DNA of 64,000 nucleotides, taken from NCBI RefSeq assembly GCF_040115645.1, contig NW_027096066.1, positions 1-64,000 of the forward strand, written 5' to 3'. The DNA is from Euwallacea fornicatus. Taxonomy: Eukaryota; Arthropoda; Insecta; Coleoptera; Curculionidae. The notes under the pieces are model-generated. The model saw only the letters and a program-made list of their open reading frames with translations. It searched no databases and was not told the DNA's origin. Positions 9,844 to 22,000 of this stretch are shown here, in pieces (the first letter of the stretch is position 1; the number at the start of each line of letters is the position of its first letter). The position numbers and the translations under genes were made by a program.

Positions 9844-9855
9844 CCGACTGCGCCA
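9844..9855 (-). promoter_or_regulatory. Element 1 primer binding site (tRNA-Ser type)
   Basis: On the minus strand TGGCGCAGTCGG starts with the last base of the 5' LTR. It is complementary to the 3' end of a Drosophila tRNA-Ser as I recall it (CCA end plus CGACTGCG acceptor stem). The first 12 nt are shared with element 2. Confidence 0.8.
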
Positions 9856-10087
9856 GTTATGTTTTCTTATCTCCAACTTATATTTTAAAAAAAACTTTAT
9901 TAAATGGAAAAAAACGAAATGGATGAAGGACTCGAACGAACCGTTTATTAAATAACTGCAAAAATCACAACAACGTTATAAAACTAAAGACTGCCTAACA
10001 AATATACTGGAATCCTATTTATATTAATAAAAGGTCCTGAGTCAGCTTTTGTTCCCTATGGTCTATAGTCCGAGACCATAGGTAACT
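9855..10087 (-). repeat. Element 1 5' LTR
   Basis: A 233-bp LTR containing the promoter of element 1. On the minus strand a TATAAATA box lies at 10016-10023 and AATAAA at 9944-9949. The inverted repeat near the U3 end is at 10055-10063 with 10074-10082. It differs from the 3' LTR only by an extra C at 9895. Confidence 0.95.
10016..10023 (-). promoter_or_regulatory. Element 1 TATA-like box
   Basis: TATAAATA on the minus strand in the 5' LTR. A box with the same core occurs at the equivalent place in element 2, so it is a reasonable core-promoter candidate. The initiator in this LTR is less clear than in element 2. Confidence 0.5.
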
Positions 10088-10091
10088 TGTG
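10088..10091. repeat. Target-site duplication of element 1 (right copy)
   Basis: TGTG, matching 2664-2667. It is followed by TTTGAGCACATAAAG, the normal continuation of the monomer. Confidence 0.93.
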
Positions 10092-13077
10092 TTTGAGCAC
10101 ATAAAGTACTATTTTTCTTGGAAATTCAACAAGATGCAATCATGAATTGTTGTGTCATTTTAAAGATCTCGTCGAGCTGATTAATTTGACACTATGGTTA
10201 ACAAATTTGGTCTTCATTTGCCAAAGTTATCGAGCTTCAAAATTGGAAAAGTCACAAAAGTTGTGTGTTTGACCACATAAAGTACTATTTTTCTTGGAAA
10301 TTCAACAAGATGCAATCATGATGTGTTGTGACATCTTCAAAATCTCGTCGAGCTGATTAATTTGACACTTTGTTTAACAAATTTGGTTTTCATTTGCCAA
10401 AGTTATCGAGCTTCCAAATTGGAAAAGTCACAAAAGTTGTGTGTTTGAGCACATAAAGTACTATTTTTCTTGGAAATTCAACAAGATGCAATCATGAATT
10501 GTTGTGTCATTTTAAAGATCTCGTCGAGCTGATTAATTTGACACTTTGGTTAACAAATTTGGTACACATTTGCCAAAGTTATCGAGCTTCAAAGTTTGAA
10601 AAGTCACAAAATTGTGTGTTTGAGCACATAAAGTACTATTTTTCCTGGAAGTTCAACAAGATGTAATCATGATGTGTTGTGACATCTTCAAAATCTCGTT
10701 GAGGTGATTAATTTGACACTTTGGTTAACAAATTTGGTCCACATTTGCCAAAGTTATCGAGCTTCAAAGTTTGAAAAGTCACAAAAGTTGTGTGTTTGAG
10801 CACATAAATTACTATTTTTCTTGGAAATTCAACAAGATGCAATCATGAATTGTTGTGTCATTTTAAAGATCTCGTCGAGCTGATTAATTTGACACTTTGT
10901 TTAACAAATTTGGTTTTCATTTGCCAAAGTTATCGAGCTTCCAAATTGGAAAAGTCACAAAAGTTGTGTGTTTGAGCACATAAAGTACTATTTTTCTTGG
11001 AAATTCAACAAGATGCAATCATGAATTGTTGTGTCATTTTAAAGATCTCGTCGAGCTGATTAATTTGACACTTTGGTTAACAAATTTGGTACACATTTGC
11101 CAAAGTTATCGAGCTTCAAAGTTTGAAAAGTCACAAAATTGTGTGTTTGAGCACATAAAGTACTATTTTTCCTGGAAGTTCAACAAGATGTAATCATGAT
11201 GTGTTGTGACATCTTCAAAATCTCGTTGAGGTGATTAATTTGACAATTTGGTTAACAAATTTGGTCCACATTTGCCAAAGTTATCGAGCTTCAAAGTTTG
11301 AAAAGTCACAAAAGTTGTGTGTTTGAGCACATAAATTACTATTTTTCTTGGAAATTCAACAAGATGCAATCATGAATTGTCGTGTCATTTTAAAGATCTC
11401 GTCGATCTGATTAATTTGACACTTTGGTTAACAAATTTGGTCCACATTTGCCAAAGTTATCGAGCTTCAAAGTTTGAAAAGTCACAAAAGTTGTGTGTTT
11501 GAGCACATAAATTACTATTTTTCTTGGAAATTCAACAAGATGCAATCATGAATTGTCGTGTCATTTTAAAGATCTCGTCGATCTGATTAATTTGACACTT
11601 TGGTTAACAAATTTGGTCCACATTTGCCAAAGTTATCGAGCTTCAAAGTTTGAAAAGTCACAAAAGTTGTGTGTTTGAGCACATTAAGTACTATTTTTCT
11701 TGGAAATTCAACAAGATGCAATCATGAATTGTTGTGTCATTTTAAAGATCTCGTCGAGCTGATTAATTTGACACTTTGTTTAACAAATTTGGTCTTCATT
11801 TGCCAAAGTTATCGAGCTTCAAAATTGGAAAAGTCACAAAAGTTGTGTGTTTGAGCACATAAATTACTATTTTTCTTGGAAATTCAACAAGATGCAATCA
11901 TGAATTGTTGTGTCATTTTAAAGATCTCGTCGAGCTGATTAATTTGACACTTTGTTTAACAAATTTGGTCTTCATTTGCCAAAGTTATCGAGCTTCAAAA
12001 TTGGAAAAGTCACAAAAGTTGTGTGTTTGAGCACATAAAGTACTATTTTTCTTGGAAATTCAACAAGATGCAATCATGATGTGTTGTGACATCTTCAAAA
12101 TCTCGTCGAGCTGATTAATTTGACACTTTGTTTAACAAATTTGGTCTTCATTTGCCAAAGTTATCGAGCTTCAAACTTTGAAAAGTCACAAAAGTTGTGT
12201 GTTTGAGCACATAAAGTACTATTTTTCTTGGCAGTTCAACAAGATGTAATCATGATGTGTTGTGACATCTTCAAAATCTCGTTGAGGTGATTACTTTGAC
12301 ACTTTGGTTAACAAATTTGGTCCACATTTGCCGAAGTTATCGAGCTTCAAAATTGGAAAAGTCACAAAAGTTGTGTGTTTGAGCACATAAAGTACTATTT
12401 TTCTTGGAAATTCAACAAGATGCAATCATGAATTGTTGTGTCATTTTAAAGATCTCGTCGATCTGATTAATTTGACACTTTGGTTAACAAATTTGGTCCA
12501 CATTTGCCAAAGTTATCGAGCTTCAAAATTGGAAAAGTCACAAAAGTTGTGTGTTTGAGCACATAAAGTACTATTTTTCTTGGAAATTCAACAAGATGCA
12601 ATCATGAATTGTTGTGTCATTTTAAAGATCTCGTCGAGCTGATTAATTTGACACTTTGTTTAACAAATTTGGTTTTCATTTGCCAAAGTTATCGAGCTTC
12701 CAAATTGGAAAAGTCACAAAAGTTGTGTGTTTGAGCACATAAAGTACTATTTTTCTTGGAAATTCAACAAGATGCAATCATGAATTGTTGTGTCATTTTA
12801 AAGATCTCGTCGAGCTGATTAATTTGACACTATGGTTAACAAATTTGGTCCACATTTGCCAAAGTTATCGAGCTTCAACGTTTGAAAAGTCACAAAAGTT
12901 GTGTGTTTGAGCACATAAAGTACTATTTTTCTTGGAAATTCAACAAGATGCAATAATGAATTGTTGTTTCATTTTAAAGATCTCGTCGAGCTGATTAATT
13001 TGACACTTTGTTTAACAAATTTGGTTTTCATTTGCCAAAGTTATCGAGCTTCCAAATTGGAAAAGTCACAAAAGTTG
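10088..13077. repeat. 17-monomer higher-order unit, copy 1
   Basis: Seventeen satellite monomers (2990 bp) forming one higher-order unit. Within it monomers differ by fixed variants: CACATTAAG near 11687, the marker CAATAATG at 12951, ACAAAATTG one-base-shorter monomers, and CAACGTTTG before the marker. The next 2990 bp repeat the same order of variants. No gene. Confidence 0.92.
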
Positions 13078-16067
13078 TGTGTTTGAGCACATAAAGTACT
13101 ATTTTTCTTGGAAATTCAACAAGATGCAATCATGAATTGTTGTGTCATTTTAAAGATCTCGTCGAGCTGATTAATTTGACACTATGGTTAACAAATTTGG
13201 TCTTCATTTGCCAAAGTTATCGAGCTTCAAAATTGGAAAAGTCACAAAAGTTGTGTGTTTGACCACATAAAGTACTATTTTTCTTGGAAATTCAACAAGA
13301 TGCAATCATGATGTGTTGTGACATCTTCAAAATCTCGTCGAGCTGATTAATTTGACACTTTGTTTAACAAATTTGGTTTTCATTTGCCAAAGTTATCGAG
13401 CTTCCAAATTGGAAAAGTCACAAAAGTTGTGTGTTTGAGCACATAAAGTACTATTTTTCTTGGAAATTCAACAAGATGCAATCATGAATTGTTGTGTCAT
13501 TTTAAAGATCTCGTCGAGCTGATTAATTTGACACTTTGGTTAACAAATTTGGTACACATTTGCCAAAGTTATCGAGCTTCAAAGTTTGAAAAGTCACAAA
13601 ATTGTGTGTTTGAGCACATAAAGTACTATTTTTCCTGGAAGTTCAACAAGATGTAATCATGATGTGTTGTGACATCTTCAAAATCTCGTTGAGGTGATTA
13701 ATTTGACACTTTGGTTAACAAATTTGGTCCACATTTGCCAAAGTTATCGAGCTTCAAAGTTTGAAAAGTCACAAAAGTTGTGTGTTTGAGCACATAAATT
13801 ACTATTTTTCTTGGAAATTCAACAAGATGCAATCATGAATTGTTGTGTCATTTTAAAGATCTCGTCGAGCTGATTAATTTGACACTTTGTTTAACAAATT
13901 TGGTTTTCATTTGCCAAAGTTATCGAGCTTCCAAATTGGAAAAGTCACAAAAGTTGTGTGTTTGAGCACATAAAGTACTATTTTTCTTGGAAATTCAACA
14001 AGATGCAATCATGAATTGTTGTGTCATTTTAAAGATCTCGTCGAGCTGATTAATTTGACACTTTGGTTAACAAATTTGGTACACATTTGCCAAAGTTATC
14101 GAGCTTCAAAGTTTGAAAAGTCACAAAATTGTGTGTTTGAGCACATAAAGTACTATTTTTCCTGGAAGTTCAACAAGATGTAATCATGATGTGTTGTGAC
14201 ATCTTCAAAATCTCGTTGAGGTGATTAATTTGACAATTTGGTTAACAAATTTGGTCCACATTTGCCAAAGTTATCGAGCTTCAAAGTTTGAAAAGTCACA
14301 AAAGTTGTGTGTTTGAGCACATAAATTACTATTTTTCTTGGAAATTCAACAAGATGCAATCATGAATTGTCGTGTCATTTTAAAGATCTCGTCGATCTGA
14401 TTAATTTGACACTTTGGTTAACAAATTTGGTCCACATTTGCCAAAGTTATCGAGCTTCAAAGTTTGAAAAGTCACAAAAGTTGTGTGTTTGAGCACATAA
14501 ATTACTATTTTTCTTGGAAATTCAACAAGATGCAATCATGAATTGTCGTGTCATTTTAAAGATCTCGTCGATCTGATTAATTTGACACTTTGGTTAACAA
14601 ATTTGGTCCACATTTGCCAAAGTTATCGAGCTTCAAAGTTTGAAAAGTCACAAAAGTTGTGTGTTTGAGCACATTAAGTACTATTTTTCTTGGAAATTCA
14701 ACAAGATGCAATCATGAATTGTTGTGTCATTTTAAAGATCTCGTCGAGCTGATTAATTTGACACTTTGTTTAACAAATTTGGTCTTCATTTGCCAAAGTT
14801 ATCGAGCTTCAAAATTGGAAAAGTCACAAAAGTTGTGTGTTTGAGCACATAAATTACTATTTTTCTTGGAAATTCAACAAGATGCAATCATGAATTGTTG
14901 TGTCATTTTAAAGATCTCGTCGAGCTGATTAATTTGACACTTTGTTTAACAAATTTGGTCTTCATTTGCCAAAGTTATCGAGCTTCAAAATTGGAAAAGT
15001 CACAAAAGTTGTGTGTTTGAGCACATAAAGTACTATTTTTCTTGGAAATTCAACAAGATGCAATCATGATGTGTTGTGACATCTTCAAAATCTCGTCGAG
15101 CTGATTAATTTGACACTTTGTTTAACAAATTTGGTCTTCATTTGCCAAAGTTATCGAGCTTCAAACTTTGAAAAGTCACAAAAGTTGTGTGTTTGAGCAC
15201 ATAAAGTACTATTTTTCTTGGCAGTTCAACAAGATGTAATCATGATGTGTTGTGACATCTTCAAAATCTCGTTGAGGTGATTACTTTGACACTTTGGTTA
15301 ACAAATTTGGTCCACATTTGCCGAAGTTATCGAGCTTCAAAATTGGAAAAGTCACAAAAGTTGTGTGTTTGAGCACATAAAGTACTATTTTTCTTGGAAA
15401 TTCAACAAGATGCAATCATGAATTGTTGTGTCATTTTAAAGATCTCGTCGATCTGATTAATTTGACACTTTGGTTAACAAATTTGGTCCACATTTGCCAA
15501 AGTTATCGAGCTTCAAAATTGGAAAAGTCACAAAAGTTGTGTGTTTGAGCACATAAAGTACTATTTTTCTTGGAAATTCAACAAGATGCAATCATGAATT
15601 GTTGTGTCATTTTAAAGATCTCGTCGAGCTGATTAATTTGACACTTTGTTTAACAAATTTGGTTTTCATTTGCCAAAGTTATCGAGCTTCCAAATTGGAA
15701 AAGTCACAAAAGTTGTGTGTTTGAGCACATAAAGTACTATTTTTCTTGGAAATTCAACAAGATGCAATCATGATGTGTTGTGACATCTTCAAAATCTCGT
15801 TGAGGTGATTACTTTGACACTTTGGTTAACAAATTTGGTCCACATTTGCCAAAGTTATCGAGCTTCAACGTTTGAAAAGTCACAAAAGTTGTGTGTTTGA
15901 GCACATAAAGTACTATTTTTCTTGGAAATTCAACAAGATGCAATAATGAATTGTTGTTTCATTTTAAAGATCTCGTCGAGCTGATTAATTTGACACTTTG
16001 TTTAACAAATTTGGTTTTCATTTGCCAAAGTTATCGAGCTTCCAAATTGGAAAAGTCACAAAAGTTG
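13078..16067. repeat. 17-monomer higher-order unit, copy 2
   Basis: A near-exact copy of 10088-13077 shifted by 2990 bp. The marker CAATAATG is at 15941. One patch, about 15770-15825, carries type B sequence where copy 1 has type A; this resembles a short gene-conversion tract. The start of this unit (13078-13081) is the undisrupted form of the element 1 target site. Confidence 0.92.
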
Positions 16068-19000
16068 TGTGTTTGAGCACATAAAGTACTATTTTTCTTG
16101 GAAATTCAACAAGATGCAATCATGAATTGTTGTGTCATTTTAAAGATCTCGTCGAGCTGATTAATTTGACACTATGGTTAACAAATTTGGTCTTCATTTG
16201 CCAAAGTTATCGAGCTTCAAAATTGGAAAAGTCACAAAAGTTGTGTGTTTGACCACATAAAGTACTATTTTTCTTGGAAATTCAACAAGATGCAATCATG
16301 ATGTGTTGTGACATCTTCAAAATCTCGTCGAGCTGATTAATTTGACACTTTGTTTAACAAATTTGGTTTTCATTTGCCAAAGTTATCGAGCTTCCAAATT
16401 GGAAAAGTCACAAAAGTTGTGTGTTTGAGCACATAAAGTACTATTTTTCTTGGAAATTCAACAAGATGCAATCATGAATTGTTGTGTCATTTTAAAGATC
16501 TCGTCGAGCTGATTAATTTGACACTTTGGTTAACAAATTTGGTACACATTTGCCAAAGTTATCGAGCTTCAAAGTTTGAAAAGTCACAAAATTGTGTGTT
16601 TGAGCACATAAAGTACTATTTTTCCTGGAAGTTCAACAAGATGTAATCATGATGTGTTGTGACATCTTCAAAATCTCGTTGAGGTGATTAATTTGACACT
16701 TTGGTTAACAAATTTGGTCCACATTTGCCAAAGTTATCGAGCTTCAAAGTTTGAAAAGTCACAAAAGTTGTGTGTTTGAGCACATAAATTACTATTTTTC
16801 TTGGAAATTCAACAAGATGCAATCATGAATTGTTGTGTCATTTTAAAGATCTCGTCGAGCTGATTAATTTGACACTTTGTTTAACAAATTTGGTTTTCAT
16901 TTGCCAAAGTTATCGAGCTTCCAAATTGGAAAAGTCACAAAAGTTGTGTGTTTGAGCACATAAAGTACTATTTTTCTTGGAAATTCAACAAGATGCAATC
17001 ATGAATTGTTGTGTCATTTTAAAGATCTCGTCGAGCTGATTAATTTGACACTTTGTTTAACAAATTTGGTTTTCATTTGCCAAAGTTATCGAGCTTCCAA
17101 ATTGGAAAAGTCACAAAAGTTGTGTGTTTGAGCACATAAAGTACTATTTTTCTTGGAAATTCAACAAGATGCAATCATGAATTGTTGTGTCATTTTAAAG
17201 ATCTCGTCGAGCTGATTAATTTGACACTATGGTTAACAAATTTGGTCCACATTTGCCAAAGTTATCGAGCTTCAACGTTTGAAAAGTCACAAAAGTTGTG
17301 TGTTTGAGCACATAAAGTACTATTTTTCTTGGAAATTCAACAAGATGCAATAATGAATTGTTGTTTCATTTTAAAGATCTCGTCGAGCTGATTAATTTGA
17401 CACTTTGTTTAACAAATTTGGTTTTCATTTGCCAAAGTTATCGAGCTTCCAAATTGGAAAAGTCACAAAAGTTGTGTGTTTGAGCACATAAAGTACTATT
17501 TTTCTTGGAAATTCAACAAGATGCAATCATGAATTGTTGTGTCATTTTAAAGATCTCGTCGAGCTGATTAATTTGACACTATGGTTAACAAATTTGGTCT
17601 TCATTTGCCAAAGTTATCGAGCTTCAAAATTGGAAAAGTCACAAAAGTTGTGTGTTTGACCACATAAAGTACTATTTTTCTTGGAAATTCAACAAGATGC
17701 AATCATGATGTGTTGTGACATCTTCAAAATCTCGTCGAGCTGATTAATTTGACACTTTGTTTAACAAATTTGGTTTTCATTTGCCAAAGTTATCGAGCTT
17801 CCAAATTGGAAAAGTCACAAAAGTTGTGTGTTTGAGCACATAAAGTACTATTTTTCTTGGAAATTCAACAAGATGCAATCATGAATTGTTGTGTCATTTT
17901 AAAGATCTCGTCGAGCTGATTAATTTGACACTTTGGTTAACAAATTTGGTACACATTTGCCAAAGTTATCGAGCTTCAAAGTTTGAAAAGTCACAAAATT
18001 GTGTGTTTGAGCACATAAAGTACTATTTTTCCTGGAAGTTCAACAAGATGTAATCATGATGTGTTGTGACATCTTCAAAATCTCGTTGAGGTGATTAATT
18101 TGACACTTTGGTTAACAAATTTGGTCCACATTTGCCAAAGTTATCGAGCTTCAAAGTTTGAAAAGTCACAAAAGTTGTGTGTTTGAGCACATAAATTACT
18201 ATTTTTCTTGGAAATTCAACAAGATGCAATCATGAATTGTTGTGTCATTTTAAAGATCTCGTCGAGCTGATTAATTTGACACTTTGTTTAACAAATTTGG
18301 TTTTCATTTGCCAAAGTTATCGAGCTTCCAAATTGGAAAAGTCACAAAAGTTGTGTGTTTGAGCACATAAAGTACTATTTTTCTTGGAAATTCAACAAGA
18401 TGCAATCATGAATTGTTGTGTCATTTTAAAGATCTCGTCGAGCTGATTAATTTGACACTTTGGTTAACAAATTTGGTACACATTTGCCAAAGTTATCGAG
18501 CTTCAAAGTTTGAAAAGTCACAAAATTGTGTGTTTGAGCACATAAAGTACTATTTTTCCTGGAAGTTCAACAAGATGTAATCATGATGTGTTGTGACATC
18601 TTCAAAATCTCGTTGAGGTGATTAATTTGACAATTTGGTTAACAAATTTGGTCCACATTTGCCAAAGTTATCGAGCTTCAAAGTTTGAAAAGTCACAAAA
18701 GTTGTGTGTTTGAGCACATAAATTACTATTTTTCTTGGAAATTCAACAAGATGCAATCATGAATTGTCGTGTCATTTTAAAGATCTCGTCGATCTGATTA
18801 ATTTGACACTTTGGTTAACAAATTTGGTCCACATTTGCCAAAGTTATCGAGCTTCAAAGTTTGAAAAGTCACAAAAGTTGTGTGTTTGAGCACATAAATT
18901 ACTATTTTTCTTGGAAATTCAACAAGATGCAATCATGAATTGTCGTGTCATTTTAAAGATCTCGTCGATCTGATTAATTTGACACTTTGGTTAACAAATT

Positions 19001-22000
19001 TGGTCCACATTTGCCAAAGTTATCGAGCTTCAAAGTTTGAAAAGTCACAAAAGTTGTGTGTTTGAGCACATTAAGTACTATTTTTCTTGGAAATTCAACA
19101 AGATGCAATCATGAATTGTTGTGTCATTTTAAAGATCTCGTCGAGCTGATTAATTTGACACTTTGTTTAACAAATTTGGTCTTCATTTGCCAAAGTTATC
19201 GAGCTTCAAAATTGGAAAAGTCACAAAAGTTGTGTGTTTGAGCACATAAATTACTATTTTTCTTGGAAATTCAACAAGATGCAATCATGAATTGTTGTGT
19301 CATTTTAAAGATCTCGTCGAGCTGATTAATTTGACACTTTGTTTAACAAATTTGGTCTTCATTTGCCAAAGTTATCGAGCTTCAAAATTGGAAAAGTCAC
19401 AAAAGTTGTGTGTTTGAGCACATAAAGTACTATTTTTCTTGGAAATTCAACAAGATGCAATCATGATGTGTTGTGACATCTTCAAAATCTCGTCGAGCTG
19501 ATTAATTTGACACTTTGTTTAACAAATTTGGTCTTCATTTGCCAAAGTTATCGAGCTTCAAACTTTGAAAAGTCACAAAAGTTGTGTGTTTGAGCACATA
19601 AAGTACTATTTTTCTTGGCAGTTCAACAAGATGTAATCATGATGTGATGTGACATCTTCAAAATCTCGTTGAGGTGATTACTTTGACACTTTGGTTAACA
19701 AATTTGGTCCACATTTGCCGAAGTTATCGAGCTTCAAAATTGGAAAAGTCACAAAAGTTGTGTGTTTGAGCACATAAAGTACTATTTTTCTTGGAAATTC
19801 AACAAGATGCAATCATGAATTGTTGTGTCATTTTAAAGATCTCGTCGATCTGATTAATTTGACACTTTGGTTAACAAATTTGGTCCACATTTGCCAAAGT
19901 TATCGAGCTTCAAAATTGGAAAAGTCACAAAAGTTGTGTGTTTGAGCACATAAAGTACTATTTTTCTTGGAAATTCAACAAGATGCAATCATGAATTGTT
20001 GTGTCATTTTAAAGATCTCGTCGAGCTGATTAATTTGACACTTTGTTTAACAAATTTGGTTTTCATTTGCCAAAGTTATCGAGCTTCCAAATTGGAAAAG
20101 TCACAAAAGTTGTGTGTTTGAGCACATAAAGTACTATTTTTCTTGGAAATTCAACAAGATGCAATCATGATGTGTTGTGACATCTTCAAAATCTCGTTGA
20201 GGTGATTACTTTGACACTTTGGTTAACAAATTTGGTCCACATTTGCCAAAGTTATCGAGCTTCAACGTTTGAAAAGTCACAAAAGTTGTGTGTTTGAGCA
20301 CATAAAGTACTATTTTTCTTGGAAATTCAACAAGATGCAATCATGAATTGTTGTGTCATTTTAAAGATCTCGTCGATCTGATTAATTTGACACTTTGGTT
20401 AACAAATTTGGTCCACATTTGCCAAAGTTATCGAGCTTCAAAATTGGAAAAGTCACAAAAGTTGTGTGTTTGAGCACATAAAGTACTATTTTTCTTGGAA
20501 ATTCAACAAGATGCAATCATGAATTGTTGTGTCATTTTAAAGATCTCGTCGATCTGATTAATTTGACACTTTGGTTAACAAATTTGGTCCACATTTGCCA
20601 AAGTTATCGAGCTTCAAAATTGGAAAAGTCACAAAAGTTGTGTGTTTGAGCACATAAAGTACTATTTTTCTTGGAAATTCAACAAGATGCAATAATGAAT
20701 TGTTGTTTCATTTTAAAGATCTCGTCGAGCTGATTAATTTGACACTTTGTTTAACAAATTTGGTTTTCATTTGCCAAAGTTATCGAGCTTCCAAATTGGA
20801 AAAGTCACAAAAGTTGTGTGTTTGAGCACATAAAGTACTATTTTTCTTGGAAATTCAACAAGATGCAATCATGAATTGTTGTGTCATTTTAAAGATCTCG
20901 TCGAGCTGATTAATTTGACACTATGGTTAACAAATTTGGTCTTCATTTGCCAAAGTTATCGAGCTTCAAAATTGGAAAAGTCACAAAAGTTGTGTGTTTG
21001 ACCACATAAAGTACTATTTTTCTTGGAAATTCAACAAGATGCAATCATGATGTGTTGTGACATCTTCAAAATCTCGTCGAGCTGATTAATTTGACACTTT
21101 GTTTAACAAATTTGGTTTTCATTTGCCAAAGTTATCGAGCTTCCAAATTGGAAAAGTCACAAAAGTTGTGTGTTTGAGCACATAAAGTACTATTTTTCTT
21201 GGAAATTCAACAAGATGCAATCATGAATTGTTGTGTCATTTTAAAGATCTCGTCGAGCTGATTAATTTGACACTTTGGTTAACAAATTTGGTACACATTT
21301 GCCAAAGTTATCGAGCTTCAAAGTTTGAAAAGTCACAAAATTGTGTGTTTGAGCACATAAAGTACTATTTTTCCTGGAAGTTCAACAAGATGTAATCATG
21401 ATGTGTTGTGACATCTTCAAAATCTCGTTGAGGTGATTAATTTGACACTTTGGTTAACAAATTTGGTCCACATTTGCCAAAGTTATCGAGCTTCAAAGTT
21501 TGAAAAGTCACAAAAGTTGTGTGTTTGAGCACATAAATTACTATTTTTCTTGGAAATTCAACAAGATGCAATCATGAATTGTTGTGTCATTTTAAAGATC
21601 TCGTCGAGCTGATTAATTTGACACTTTGTTTAACAAATTTGGTTTTCATTTGCCAAAGTTATCGAGCTTCCAAATTGGAAAAGTCACAAAAGTTGTGTGT
21701 TTGAGCACATAAAGTACTATTTTTCTTGGAAATTCAACAAGATGCAATCATGAATTGTTGTGTCATTTTAAAGATCTCGTCGAGCTGATTAATTTGACAC
21801 TTTGGTTAACAAATTTGGTACACATTTGCCAAAGTTATCGAGCTTCAAAGTTTGAAAAGTCACAAAATTGTGTGTTTGAGCACATAAAGTACTATTTTTC
21901 CTGGAAGTTCAACAAGATGTAATCATGATGTGTTGTGACATCTTCAAAATCTCGTTGAGGTGATTAATTTGACAATTTGGTTAACAAATTTGGTCCACAT

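Larger units (their letters stand above)
2668..10087 (-). mobile_element. Errantivirus element 1 (gypsy-group LTR retrotransposon, full length)
   Basis: A complete 7420-bp element on the minus strand: 5' LTR (9855-10087), tRNA-Ser-like primer site, leader with splice donor, gag, pol, env, polypurine tract and 3' LTR (2668-2899). The LTR ends are AGTTA...TAACT, and TGTG flanks both sides. All three large frames are open. The two LTRs are 233 and 232 bp and differ only by one extra C at 9895, which indicates a young insertion. The gag-pol-env layout, the env gene with a fusion-peptide-like segment and the -1 gag/pol overlap place it in the errantiviruses. The family name cannot be given without a Repbase search; the tRNA-Ser primer site argues for the 17.6/297/ZAM side rather than gypsy itself, which uses tRNA-Lys. 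Confidence 0.95.

Noticed and set aside
11669..11854. Recurring 61-residue ORF (also near 727, 14659, 19056, 23278, 25565, 26445, 30669, 31549 and 34188)
   Set aside because: It arises wherever a monomer has CACATTAAG instead of CACATAAAG, which removes a stop codon. It just spans one satellite monomer and has no coding signature.
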